64,000 nt of DNA from Adiantum capillus-veneris. Taxonomy: Eukaryota > Streptophyta > Polypodiopsida > Polypodiales > Pteridaceae. Position 1 is the first letter of the stretch. Each line of letters begins with the position of its first letter. Under the pieces are notes generated by a model. It was not told where the DNA came from. It saw nothing but the letters and a program-made list of their open reading frames with translations, and did not search any database. A program made the translations under genes and the position numbers. Location of the stretch: positions 63,476,870 to 63,540,869 of the forward strand of contig CM043952.1 in the NCBI GenBank assembly GCA_014529385.2, given 5' to 3'. This document shows, piece after piece, positions 1-10,550 of the stretch.

Positions 1-233
1 AGCAAGTGCTTTGGATTTGACATCACCTTCCTTGACCAGGTTTGCACAAGAGGCTTCGACATCTGTTCCTTTGCTTTTGTGGGTCTTTCCACGGGCCATC
101 CATGCTTTCCTTTTCATTCCTTGGTCCTATGAAGAATTTGATGCACCTTGGTGTTTGGCTTTAGGGCAAGAAAGGACGCCCCTCACCATGCAGCACGAAT
201 TGATTAAAATCAATGAAAGCAAGCAGCCCTCCC
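1..233. other. Left flank of the LINE insertion
   Basis: No recognisable gene. A short open frame (11-244, plus) matches nothing I know. This DNA and the DNA right of 4433 are the two halves of the LINE target site. A tRNA-primer-like string just beyond the right half (4489-4500) suggests the target was itself an old LTR element. Confidence 0.4.
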
Positions 234-250
234 TGTGCTTCTAGGATTTT
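234..250. repeat. LINE target-site duplication, left copy (17 bp)
   Basis: tgtgcttctaggatttt here is identical to 4417-4433. The copies bracket the LINE exactly: the element's poly-A tail (read as T on this strand) follows the left copy, and the truncated coding sequence ends at the right copy. Read in the LINE's sense the repeat begins AAAA, as expected for L1-type target-primed insertion at TT/AAAA-like sites. Confidence 0.8.
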
Positions 251-392
251 TTTTTTGTTTTGCAAAACTCACAATTGTGAGTGGATAGTATTAAGAACAG
301 AAATATACGAGCTCAGACCGAGCCTTGAGGGTCAAAGGATTACAAGTTATCTGCTTGGCAGAGAAACCACTCTTACTCCTCGGCTTTACTTA

Positions 393-1596
393 TTACAAGA
401 TGTTATGTATTGTTCCAGACCATTCCTCTGAGGCTTGTTTGCCTCCGATCATGTGGATCATCACTCTGCTCTCTTGCATGATTTCACAAAAGCTTGCCAC
501 AGCTAGATCCCCCTCAAACATGCGGCGGTTCCTTGCTTGCCAAATATGGTGCAAGAAGTAGTACCTGATTATTTGAGTGCATACGAGAAGAGCACGACTT
601 CCCATCCTATTACTACCAAAGAACAGATCATTCTTGAAGAACTTAATTTTCCATGTCCTTTGAATCCACTTGCATATTTTCCCAGCCATGCCCCTAATTA
701 CTTGGCATCCCATGAAAAGGTGGGCTGGGTCTTCACTGGCTATTCTGCGCCCCGAGCAACGATCGGACCCGATGCCTCTTTCTTGTATCTTTACGCCCGT
801 CGGTCGGCAGAGCACCCCACATCACTTTCCACAAAAATATCTTCATATACTGAGGCAATCTTGGCTTCCAGATGTTCTCCATGACTCCCTCCCATCGTTT
901 TTCCATCCAGTGCCTCTTCCATAATTTGTTGAGGGGGCTACACCAATTAGCCTCGTGCATTAATGCATGGTAAATGCCTTTAGAGTGTGGTTTCCAAAAG
1001 AGGATACTCTCGGGCCATCTCCAAGCGTCCCATTCAAAGTTGGATTCACAGATTGGCACCACCACCTTATCAAGCTCTTTAATCACCCTATAGACTAGTA
1101 AGATCTCAAAACCATTCAATTGAAATGGGATGGATAAAGAGTCAGCAATTTTCCAGCACTTCTTGTTACCATCCTAGAATTGCCCTAGTCGAACGAGCCC
1201 CTTATTATTCACCTTCCTGGTCATTTATATCCAGTAAGGGCTCTGTGGCTGCCCCAATATTTTAGAGAGCCAAGGAGACCAGTGCAATATGGAGTTCTTA
1301 AAGTATCTGGTTACTTCCCTCCATTCCCACACCTTAGCAACACTTTTACACTTCCTCATCAGGTCCCCTGAGAGTCCACCAGATCTAAGATAAGACCACT
1401 TCGGGGCGAGAAGTTTGTCGTGCATCGACCCCCTTCCACTTTCCCCCTTTCGATCCCAGTTTGCTTCATCAAGGATTTCCTTGGTCATGATAGCCCAAGC
1501 TTGGTCCTGTTTAGCCAATGAGACCATAAATTTGGCACAAAGGGCCTCATCATGAGATACAGGGTTAAGAATGCCGAGCCCTCCTTGGTCTACCAT
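393..1596 (-). pseudogene. LINE ORF2 C-terminal region (zinc-finger RVT-like)
   Basis: Three frames carry pieces of the region that follows RT in plant L1 elements. 1225-1596 has GGLGILNP; 733-1119 has a W-rich block ending in WKPRLPQYMKIFLWK; 393-815 has DPAHLFMGC, the Cys/His part of the zf-RVT domain, then a W-rich helix. No RNase H motif was found after it. Frameshifts lie between the blocks. The region is 3'-terminal in the element, about 140 bp before the poly-A tail. Confidence 0.7.
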
Positions 1597-1611
1597 GCGA
1601 GCAACTAACTT

Positions 1612-2692
1612 TCATCTAGCCCATTGCCATGGCCGGGAGGTTTTCGTGTTGTTCTTCCAAAGAAACCTTTTCACTAGTTTTAAGAATTCTTTCCAGTTAC
1701 ACTTAGCCATCTTGAGCACGGGACTGAGGAAAGAAATATACGGGATCATAAAAGCATTGATCACTCTAATCCGGCTTTGGAAGGATAGGAGAACAAATCC
1801 CACCTTCTCATTTTGGCGCTTATTTTTTCAATGACCCATTGAAATCTTTGACTGTGGGTTACATCCACCCCTACGGGGGCACCCAGGTGTCTAAATATAC
1901 ACCCTTTTGAGATAATCTCTCTTGTCCAGGCTGCAGGGTCAAAAGAGTCGTTCTCCGACAGGGAGATTAGTCTTGACTTTTCTATATTGCACTTGGATCC
2001 CGAGGCCACGGAAAATGTTTGCACAATCTCCAGAGCTATCCTGAAAACTTGAGGGCACACCTTCAAGAATAGGAGCGAATCATCTGCGAACATTTTGGCC
2101 AGTTAGTTGGTTGTTGTCAGGCAATGCCAGACCTTGAATCTCTCTCCGTGCTGCACTAGCTTTGAGCATTGTAATGAGAGCATGCGACCCGATGGCGAAC
2201 AGCAAGGGGGCCAGGGGACATCCTTGCTTAAGATCCCACAATTCTGTCATTAAACAGGAGCTCTGATTTGTTGCCATTGCCTACTGTGCATATTAGGCGA
2301 CAAAGGCGAGGCCCAAAGCCCAGAGGTCCCATGACTTCTTCTATATAGGACCATTCTGTCCTGTCATAGGCTTTGTCAAGGTACAACTGCAACAAGATGC
2401 ACTCTTGCTTGGAGAAGGATGCATACTCTATTCCTACCATTGCTGCCAAGATATTGTCATATATAGATCTCCCTTTAATGAACCCGTGTTGATGGGGAGA
2501 GATGCTCCGACTCAGGAGGGGGGCAAATCTGAGAGATGTGGCCTTGGAATTAATTTTGTATGCTACTGACATCATGGTAATGGGATGCCAATGTTTAAGT
2601 TGAGAGCAACAAATCTGTTTGGGGATGGGCTTGATAAGCCCTCTCTTAACACTTACATCCAATGACTCTTCGGAAACAGCTAGATTGGCCAT
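1612..2692 (-). pseudogene. LINE reverse transcriptase remnant
   Basis: Reverse transcriptase of an L1-like LINE, which copies the element RNA at a nicked target. Frame 2228-2692 gives the finger and palm start (HGFIKGRSIYDNI, then LDKAYDR with one catalytic Asp). 2080-2277 gives QGCPLAPLLFA. 1761-2093 opens with FADD, the metal-binding Asp pair. 1612-1803 has RVINAFMIP from the thumb. Motif order is normal, but at least three frame changes break the protein. The catalytic FADD itself is intact. Confidence 0.8.
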
Positions 2693-2745
2693 CCGTGTGA
2701 CTAGACCCTTGAGATCATCCCAAAATTCCCTGAAGAATTCAGCCG

Positions 2746-2867
2746 TCAGTCCATCCCAGCCGGGGGACTTTTCATTGCCAAAAGCTTTAAGTGCCCCAGC
2801 CGGGGGTCTTTGAACAGGTGTGTCCCTGTAAACAAGAAGCTTTTTCTCCCCCTCGAGGATTGCCCCC

Positions 2868-2898
<31 letters not shown>

Positions 2899-3487
2899 TT
2901 TTTCTTTCTTGAGTTGTAAGTGTACTGGCATGTGATCGGAGAGGCTTTTTGTTGAGATTACCTTCATCTCTAACTTCGATGAGTCAGCTTGATGAGAGCA
3001 GTAGCATCTATCCAACTGGGAGGCAGTGCGGGCATACTGAAGGTTTGTGTAGGTGAATCCGGGCATGCTGTTCCATGAGCCCACTTCCCACAAGTCAATC
3101 ATAGGCCACTTCTCACATAAGCTCAACCATTTAGACTTTTATGACCCATCCAATAGACTGGCGGTGCGTGTTCTCCTCGCTTTTCTCTACCATATTGAAA
3201 TCTCCAACCATCAGCCACTCTCCTTCGATCGGCGTATCCCTGAGTTGCATCCACAGTTTAGCTCTATCCTTTGCGTTGCAGGGGCCGTAAACATTTACTA
3301 TGGTGATAGGTTGATTGTCCCATCTGATTCTAACACCAAGGACTCTTCCGAAGGGGTGGTTAAGAACTACCTTTGGCTCCAAATCTTTGTCAGTAATGAA
3401 CAAGACACCACTGAAACCGTCACTTCCTTCCCCATAAAAGATAAGTTTTTTTCCTACAGCCTGTTTTCTCTTGCAAAGGGCATCCAA
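2746..3487 (-). pseudogene. LINE endonuclease (APE-type) remnant
   Basis: Exonuclease-endonuclease-phosphatase family domain that nicks target DNA for LINE insertion. 3131-3487 contains VNVYGPCNAKDRAKLW and GEWLMVGDFN, the family's central strand and metal-binding Asp/Asn. 2746-3126 continues in another frame with SDHMPVHL, the C-terminal catalytic Asp-His. A run of 30 C (G in sense) at 2869-2898 lies just after the domain and gives a glycine tract in the linker to RT. Frames change between the two blocks. Confidence 0.75.
2869..2898. repeat. Homopolymer (C)30
   Basis: An uninterrupted C run between the endonuclease and RT blocks of the LINE. Length is probably unreliable in both replication and sequencing. 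It can account for frame loss in this copy. Confidence 0.9.
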
Positions 3488-3652
3488 ATGGTGTTCTTGG
3501 ATGGCCCATCAATTGACTGCCTTCTCTTTCTTCACTTCCTCCCAGAAGAGAGTGCCCTTCTTCCGAGTTTTTAGTCCCTTCACATTCCAAAGATTGAATG
3601 GAGAGAGTATACATCATTGTGAAAGGGGGACAAATTCTTCTTCCTCCAGGAA

Positions 3653-4416
3653 CTATTCACCAGAGTTCCCAGTCAGGTTTTTCTCTTCCATTGGCTCCTT
3701 TTCTGCTGGAACCTGCATGGTATCCAGCTTGGAAGTGAAAAGGTCCTCTTGATTCGTCTTCCCCAAAACTTTGAATATATTGTCATACATGACAGGAGGC
3801 TTTGGGGAATCTGGCGGGAGACCTATGATTTGTCCCAAGCCTCTAGCCTTTGCTTTGAACTGTTTACATGAAATATGAGATACTTGTTGCCAGCCCTCAT
3901 CTTTTGACCTAATAGTTGGAGACATCACGATCTTCTGCATTACTGGGGTACTGAGCAGTGGATGAAAAGCGGTAGCTTTGGGTGGTCTTGCCCTTACCCC
4001 GATCACCATGATCTTGTTTCTCCACATATTTATTCGAGTTGCTTTTATTTTGCCCACCCTCTACCTTGCCAATATCTTCAGTAGGCTTCTTTGTTGGATC
4101 TTTTGCATTCGTGCCACCCTATGGGGTAGCCTGTGATTAGCTAGGCTTTAGCACCTCAGCGGGACACACTCTCGCATAATGCCCGAATTTGTTGCATTTG
4201 AAGCAGGCCCCGAAGAAGGTGTTAAAGTTAAGAGGAATGATCTTTAGCCCTACCCCAACATTCACCACCAAGTTCTTTGGCTGTGGCTTTCTCAGATCCC
4301 ACCAGATATAGACCTTGTTTGCTGCTACCTCCGAGGCTCTGGCAGATGGGACAAACAATGGATCACCAAGTGAAGTTGCGAGGTCCTTCAAGTTCTTCCT
4401 AAGCCATACTGGGAGG
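3653..4416 (-). pseudogene. LINE ORF1 (nucleic-acid chaperone) remnant
   Basis: 4137-4416 encodes LPVWLRKNL and then CFKCNKFGHYARVC, a retroviral-type CX2CX4HX4C zinc knuckle typical of plant LINE ORF1 proteins that coat element RNA. 3653-4057 continues in another frame with basic, lysine-rich sequence. The upstream part of ORF1 is missing because the insertion starts at 4416. The open frame runs on into the target-site duplication by chance and stops at about 4470. Confidence 0.7.
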
Positions 4417-4433
4417 TGTGCTTCTAGGATTTT
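4417..4433. repeat. LINE target-site duplication, right copy (17 bp)
   Basis: Identical to 234-250. It marks the 5' (truncated) end of the minus-strand LINE. Confidence 0.8.
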
Positions 4434-6072
4434 GATCAAGCTGCAAAAGGGAAGAATGGGATGGGTCCATCAAGCTACCAATAAAGAAGCTCTAATACCA
4501 AGTTGAGATGATTGATTACATTCTTATAAGAAGCGCAAGGGTGTGATTCGAGTAGGTGTGTGTCATTTCACTTGTGGGCGGCGAACACCTTAGTGTACCA
4601 TCCAATTGGGCGTCTTTCAATAGTACCCAAAGCAATAAGGGAACCCATGCCCACACTCATAGAAAGAAGAATGTGTGACACATGGTCTATATGTGCATAT
4701 GTTTGTTAGTTGTTTATTTCTTTATTAAAATAGAAGATGAAGGCAATACACGATTATGTGATTTCATGTAAAAGTCTTTAGCCTTTTTTGGGGATCTTGT
4801 TGATTTTGACCCTACAAGACTTTGTAGGTTTTCTTCAAGACAAGGATGAGATCTTGCCATGAATCAGGAATCTAAGATTATGGATGGATTGCACTAGAGG
4901 GAGATGAGTGGGGTGGTGGTGGTGGGTTTGGGGGGGGCTGGACAAAGGCCAATATATTTCAAATGTGACTCTGTCCCTACCATGAGTTTGGAATAGATAG
5001 GGGATTAAGATTCTATCGCTCCATAGTGGTAGGCATATATAGTCTAATCTTTGATAGCCTGTATAGAATCATATAAAGTTCAAAATAGTCCATGCAGATG
5101 GTACTTCCTACTAATCAATCATAAGACAACCTACAATTTCATTTAGATCATTATTGGAATTAACATTGTCATAAACTCTAATATCTAACCAACCCAAATG
5201 ATTTTCTCATATTAAACTGATCATTTAATGTGGGAGAATAAATGGGAACAAGGTTTGTTGATCCCCATTTGTGAATCTATACTAGCCCTCGTGAGTGTAA
5301 TCCGTCGGAACTCTCATGGATTTGTTGGTTTTGATGAATCTCACGTTCGGTTTGTTGATCAAAGGATGCCGAGGTCTTTGTCAATTCTCACTCTCAAAGG
5401 TATTGTAGTGTTTGTTGCAGTTTGCATGTCTTTGAGTTGAGTAGAAAACCCTGGCGGTGGATGATTTATCATGATAAAGGCTCACTCAAAATTCTCTAGA
5501 TAGTCCTTGACAAGCTCACTTTGGCTTAGTGCACTCTTTTAGAAGTTAGGTTTTTATGATCCTTTGATCTGTAGAAACTAGTCTTGGGGTACCCTAAAAG
5601 TTTGAAATTAGGAAACCTGAAAACATTCATATCTATGTGTGTTCTATTGCTTGCAAGCTTTCTTCCTGGCTATACTTGACTCAATTTGGAGTTGTCTACC
5701 AAAAATTAGAGCAGTTTTGGTGAGCTGCACTTGAAGCAATACTCAAAACAGTCTCAAGACTAGGACAAAGGAACATTGGCTTGTATCTTGGTCTCCATAC
5801 GGTATTTTTAGCTCAAAATTGAGATTTGAATTGTAGTCGAGTATATCTACAAACTCATCAACTCAAATACCCCTACTATGAAGAGGTACGTGGATTGTGA
5901 TCCATGACCCCTGTCAAATTTTGATTCCAAATTTTGACAATAGCTAAACAAGGTTATATGCAGACTCTGTACCAATTTTCATCAAATTTTGAGGTTGGGG
6001 GCATGAATCACGATCCATGTTTAACCACACGTGGACTTGATCTTTTGGCTGCATCTTGGTGTGGAAAAGAAC
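4434..6072. other. Old LTR-element debris
   Basis: No gene recognised. gctctaatacca at 4489-4500 is one base from the complement of the common plant initiator-Met primer site, suggesting the edge of a decayed minus-strand LTR. A family F LTR fragment in the opposite orientation starts at 5167. The rest is AT-rich and unremarkable. Confidence 0.4.
5167..5258 (+). repeat. Family F LTR terminal fragment, inverted
   Basis: Reverse complement of the end of the family F LTR seen at about 16550-16637 and 56840-56916. It starts TGTCATAA and shares the stretch around gagaaaatcatttgggttgg and the ttaaatg/gtgggaga block. Similarity is lost after ggaacaagg. It is plus-oriented, unlike the other two copies. 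Confidence 0.55.
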
Positions 6073-6750
6073 ATGACGGAGGATCTAAAGTCTAAGATCA
6101 ATCAATTTTGCATGCTTCACAACCCAGTGGTGCAAAGGTGGGTTTCAAAGTACGAGGATGCAAAGCAAGAGCGACAAGATGCATGACTTGATTGGAGATG
6201 GGGAAGATGACAAATGGTGCATTATCCAGAGGGTCTTGAGAGCCTACCAACATTCATGAGCTTAAGATGGTTACATAATGCCTTGAAAAGTGCACAACAA
6301 CATGGCGAATAGGTGACTGAAGAAGAGTGGGATTACTCGCAAGGATGTAGCCCCAAGGTATACTTTTAATCTTGGTATGTTTTTTGTATTGACAGCTACT
6401 CATTATCATTGTTGGTTGTAGTATAAGTCATACACGGCATCATGGTGTGAAGGTCGGCATTTCAAGGTACAACGTATCAACAAAAATCATTTTACACAAG
6501 ATTGTGGAGTCATTGTAAAATTCAAACAATCCAGTCGACGACAATCCTCCGATGCAAATCTTGTGGTAGCGGAACTCACATACTTCGGCACGCTAGAGGG
6601 TAGACTACAAAGGTTTTTTTGTGCAGTTGTTTGACTTGCAATGGTTCAAGATAAACATGGTGGAACGCAATGATACTGTGCACAGGAGAGTCGGGTTTCC
6701 TTGAGGTGGACTCAACCAAGAAGTGGACCGACCTTAGAGACACTTTTGTA
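6073..6750 (+). pseudogene. CACTA-type transposon protein relic
   Basis: From ATG 6073 a frame reads MTEDLKSKINQFCMLHN and stops at 6184. Later frames give GRHFKVQRINKNHF, then DCGVIVKFKQSS, YFGTLEGRLQ and FVQLFDLQWFKIN. That order (HFK..., CGV, YFG.LEGR, LF...W) resembles the DUF4216/TNP2-associated region of plant En/Spm (CACTA) elements. Stops and frame changes show it is dead. Assignment rests on motif resemblance only. More relics follow at 8760-9060. Confidence 0.4.
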
Positions 6751-7907
6751 TTACCCGAGCATTGTGAACAAGTAAGCCAGTAAAGTTTTCCTCATCCAAC
6801 TTGAGAGGACTTGTGTACCTTCACTACTCATGTAAGATACACTGCTCTTGCAGGTGATATTCCATTTTACAAAGTCGCAGTCAAACTGGTGGGAGGTGGC
6901 CCCACGCAACGCACGGGTGTATGAGGACTTGCAGGGGTCACTTAATAATGATGTTGTGAGAGTAAACTCTGCACACAACAGAAACCTCTAAATTATATCA
7001 CTAATCCAGTTCCATGTGTCAGTAAACTGAGCATATAGCAACTGACTCCTATAAAATAAACACCTTGCAATGACTGAGATTTTGCGCTCTATGTTGAATA
7101 CAAAGCTTATACTATTTGATCCTTAAAAAAAAATTCATTCAAATTTGGATTAACAATTCAAATTATTTTCAAATAAATTTATTTTCCAACTATTTTAAAG
7201 ATATTAGATTTCAAATCATTAAAAAAAATCATTTTTATTTTGTTTCTCACATGGATTACCTTTTGTGATATCAAATGAGCTTAAGAGGAAGCATTGCCAT
7301 TTTATATAGTTTCGTTTCAATCAAACATCTCTTCGATCACTATCACATAAGTGTTGTAGAAGGGGTTATCCAATTTCATTTTTCCTCACATTTTTACGTA
7401 AAGAGGGATACCATAAAATATAATTCAAAAAATATATATAGATTGAATATGAAGAGGATGTATTTTATTTGTCCAAAATTCACAGCTAAGGATTTAAAAA
7501 AATAATCCTTGAACGCACGCGGTATACACAATTTATACATAGTGACCCCCCCCCCGCCCAAGTACGAAGGCTACAGTTTTCCAGTTACTTTGGCATCCGT
7601 GGAGGAGAGAGGACAAGAAAGTGAAAAAGAAGCCATGGATGTGGCACCAGACAAGCCTGAAACTGCTTATGAAGGAGAGATGCATGTAGAGGACCTCCTA
7701 GATGAAACTCCACAGATTTGCTTAGATGGAGAGCTCTATAGAAACATAGGGAGTTATGTTGAGCTATGCGAGGATGAGAAGAGACCTCTTAAAGTCACAA
7801 ACATTGTATCTGAGCAATTTTTCTCCCTTTTGTCAAGGACTTTGTATTTGAGTTGTTTTGCCCCCTTTTGTCTCTGTACTAAAATTGTGAAAAGGCCGCA
7901 TTTCTCA

Positions 7908-7977
<70 letters not shown>

Positions 7978-8640
7978 ATAGAGAATCGAATTGAGAATCA
8001 AATTGTCTTAGCTTCAAATTGTGAATCAGATTATTGTTATTAACATGTTTTAACTCCAAATGTGTTTTTTTAAATACAGGTATGGATCGAGATGCGTTTT
8101 ATTCTTTCTTAGATCCCGAGAAGAGGAGGTGGTACGACGTCCACCACGGCGTCGATTCATCGGTGCATCGTCCCACTCCTTCATCTTCTCCATCTATTTC
8201 GAAGCGATCAGCACGCTCCGAGAGCTCTATGTTGACTAGACAGTCTACACACTCCTCTAGGCACCGGGGTTCTAGTCGTGGAGGCGGTGGCTACTGTGGA
8301 GGAGACGGCATTGATGCTTCCACACTGCCTCGTTAGTCGTTGAGGCTCCTTAACTCCCTCTTCTTTGTCCGCCTCCACACTGGCCACGACGTTGCCCTCT
8401 ACTCCGACTTTTGCACGACCTTTCGGCACTCCTTGCTACACACCACTAGCTACTCCTCTTTGACTCACTCCACTCAACATTCCTCACTACACACCATTAT
8501 CTACTCCTCCAGGGCTCACCCCACTCGACACTCGTCGCTTTGGAGTCCAGAATCCCGTGGAGACACCTACAGTCTCCACCCCTCTAGAGACACCACTCGA
8601 GACCCCTGCAGTGACACCTAAGTTCAAGTGGCGTAGGCAA
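6751..8640. other. Region with unassigned open frames and a GA tract
   Basis: AT-rich DNA to about 7500, then two plus-strand open frames: 7509-7994, acidic, rich in Glu, running into the GA tract; and about 8073-8336, beginning MDRDAFYSFLDPEKRRWYD, then Ser-rich. The second may belong to the CACTA-like relic because it lies between its two recognisable parts. I recognise no family for either. Confidence 0.3.
7911..7974. repeat. (GA)n microsatellite
   Basis: About 32 uninterrupted AG repeats. Confidence 0.95.
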
Positions 8641-8759
8641 GAGGGCTTGTCATTCTCAATTGACATCAACGACGGATTGATTTTGGCAAGAAGGTGAATA
8701 CATATACGCAAGGTTTGTGCTCTTAGGTTTTTTTGCACTACATATTAAATAAATGGTCA

Positions 8760-9060
8760 AAAGTGACTGATAAATTGAAAGACAGAGTCGTCTGCATGTT
8801 GCATGACGAGTTTCTGGTAACAAATTGGAATGAGCACTTCAATGAAGACTTAATGAGGGTGTGGATGCGCAATTACTACAAGCACAAGCTAACAAAGTGA
8901 AGAAAGAAATCAAGCACGGGTGGAGTAGACCAGCTTGGCTAAGTAAAGAAGATTAGAAGATTGCAAAGCAGGAAGCACATGAGAATCCCGACAAGTGGAA
9001 GCAACAAAACAAGGTGTCCAGAGAGCGTGTAAAAGCAACCACTGAGGCTGACTTTGTAAA
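8760..9060 (+). pseudogene. CACTA-type transposase_24-like relic
   Basis: A frame from about 8766 reads DKLKDRVVCMLHDEF, then NWNEHFNEDLMRVWM and RNYYKHKLTK before a stop. The next frame gives RPAWLSKED, a TAG where Trp is expected, then KWKQQNKVSRERVK. The pattern (a W-rich segment, a basic helix, then a K.N...R block) resembles the Ptta/En/Spm plant transposase family. It ends about 60 bp before the family F LTR, which probably split this gene. Confidence 0.4.
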
Positions 9061-9614
9061 TTTTGTTGCATTGCTCTCTAGGTTTAGTAGTTTTGGATAT
9101 TTATAATATTAAATTTCATGTAGTTATTGTAATGGAAATGGCCTATGAACTTTAAGAGTAGCGGTATTAGGAAAATTAGAGAAAGCATTTTTGTGAGAGT
9201 ACTTTGAGAGCATAGAGGGTGAACTTAATTGATGGTACCAAGAGAGACAGTTTAATAGAGAACATGACAACAGTTGAGGACCGGATTTATGTTGAGCCGG
9301 TCCCCCCTCCAATAGGAATTTGTATTATAGTTTCTCCCTTCAAGAGATACTTGGTACAATACAATCTTTGTGTTCCTTGTGACCTAGGTGATGCAATGAA
9401 GATGAAAATATTCATGCAACACGAGCATAACATAAACTTTGCAAAAAGAATTAACTATCCCAAGAGTCAGTCCCAAGGCCTCAAACACCTTCGAAGGTGG
9501 AGAGAGCTAGCGGAGAATGAGGGTAGGGAAGAGGAAGAAGAAACATTCCATAGGAGAAAGAAGTAGTTCCTCACTCTTCTTGCTAGCATACATAATAGCA
9601 TAGTAATGAACATG

Positions 9615-9619
9615 GAGAA
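9615..9619. repeat. Chromovirus TSD, left (GAGAA)
   Basis: Matches 15502-15506 and sits directly outside the LTR ends. Confidence 0.8.
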
Positions 9620-9889
9620 TGTTATGAGCGTGTATAGAGCTAGAAGAGAGCAAGAGGAGGCACTCAAAATGTACAAGAACTTGGACTTGATGATAAGCTT
9701 GATATTGATTACAAGACTTAATACTTTATTAAGAGATCTAGATACAAGACTTGGATTACACGACTTGAGTACAAGACAAGGCTTGATTGCAAGGACAAGA
9801 CTTGAACATAAGAACTAGAAGAGGGATTTCCTCATAGGAGCCTCACAACTGGTGTTGGCAAGACTGAGGGGCTTGTGGCCAAAGACCCG

Positions 9890-9897
9890 TATTTATA
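9890..9897 (-). promoter_or_regulatory. TATA box of the chromovirus LTR
   Basis: TATAAATA on the minus strand, about 50 bp downstream (element sense) of the HSE-like array. Absent from the 5' LTR, where about 33 bp between two cttg repeats are missing. Confidence 0.65.
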
Positions 9898-9943
9898 CTA
9901 GTTCTTGAGGAGGTTAGAACTCTCTAGGTTCTTGAGGAGGTTA

Positions 9944-10253
9944 GAATCTTCTAGAACCTTCTTGATCCTTCTAGTCCTTCTAGAACCTTCTGGATCCTTC
10001 TTCAACTTTCTAGAGCTTTCTAGAAACTTCTAGATTCTTTTGAAATCTTCTCCAAGCTTCTAGAAACTTCGTGATCCTTCTAGTTCTTCTAGAACCTTCT
10101 AGATCCTTCTTCCACTTTCTAGAGCTTTCCAAAAACTTCTAGATTCTTCTGAAATCTTCTCCAAGATTCTAGAAACTTCTAGAATCTCATTGATACTTTT
10201 AGAACCTTCTAGAACCTTCTAGATCCTTCTAAATTCTTCTAGAGCCTTCTAGT
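9944..10253. promoter_or_regulatory. HSE-like TTCTAGAA array in the 3' LTR
   Basis: Eight exact TTCTAGAA palindromes start at 9949, 9978, 10018, 10058, 10087, 10167, 10177 and 10207, with many one-base variants between them. ccttctagaaccttctag-type runs put TTC and GAA alternately every 5 bp (nTTCnnGAAnnTTCn), which is the binding pattern of heat-shock transcription factor trimers. The array lies in U3, upstream of TATAAATA. Function is inferred; a chance decamer repeat is the alternative. Confidence 0.6.
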
Positions 10254-10429
10254 GATGATGTAGGGATGACACAGGCGATGATGCAGGCAACGACTGACTC
10301 TCAAGCATCCATGACATTACCCCCTCCCCTCTAGCGATGAGTTCCACGAGGAGCGGTGGTGTTCCTTTGACTGGGGCTTCCATGGATGTTGTTGATGGTA
10401 CTCTTGGACTTTGAGAGATGCATGATGAA

Positions 10430-10550
10430 GATTGCGTGCTGGTTCCTAGGTTCGTCACTGACATCATAGCCTTTCCAATGCAGCAAGTATTGTAAACTGC
10501 CACGCGAAACTCATGAATCTAGGACTTTCTTAACCTTATATTTGTCATGT
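10430..10550 (-). pseudogene. Chromodomain at the integrase C-terminus
   Basis: In minus frame: VKKVLDS, a TGA where Arg is usual, then SLQYLLHWKGYD and VSDEPRN. LQYL.HWKGY is the aromatic-cage core of chromodomains, which tether integrase to modified histones. It follows the integrase tail (10511-10816) in the same frame as the upstream VKKVLDS. One nonsense change separates it from the integrase. This domain fixes the element as a chromovirus. Confidence 0.75.

Larger units (their letters stand above)
247..4416 (-). mobile_element. L1-like LINE, 5'-truncated, degenerate
   Basis: A non-LTR retrotransposon on the minus strand. In sense order it shows a CCHC zinc knuckle of ORF1, an apurinic-type endonuclease (VGDFN, SDH), a reverse transcriptase (LDKAYDR, QGCPLAPLLFA, FADD) and the C-terminal plant LINE region (GGLGI, zinc-finger RVT type). 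It ends in a poly-A tail (T run 247-256). The 17-bp flanking duplication and the loss of the ORF1 N-terminus mark a 5'-truncated insertion. The reading frame changes repeatedly, so the copy is dead. Confidence 0.85.
9620..10316 (-). repeat. Chromovirus 3' LTR (697 bp)
   Basis: Reads TGTCATGGATGC...CTCATAACA in element sense. It contains the HSE-like array (9944-10253) and then TATAAATA (9890-9897), an ordered U3 promoter. Paired with 14857-15501, which is 645 bp because of deletions. Confidence 0.88.

Noticed and set aside
3053..3574. 173-codon plus-strand frame
   Set aside because: Antisense shadow of the LINE endonuclease.
9944..10253. TTCTAGAA array considered as CRISPR or satellite
   Set aside because: No repeat-spacer structure and a eukaryotic context. 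Confined to the U3 of both LTRs, so interpreted as element regulatory sequence.
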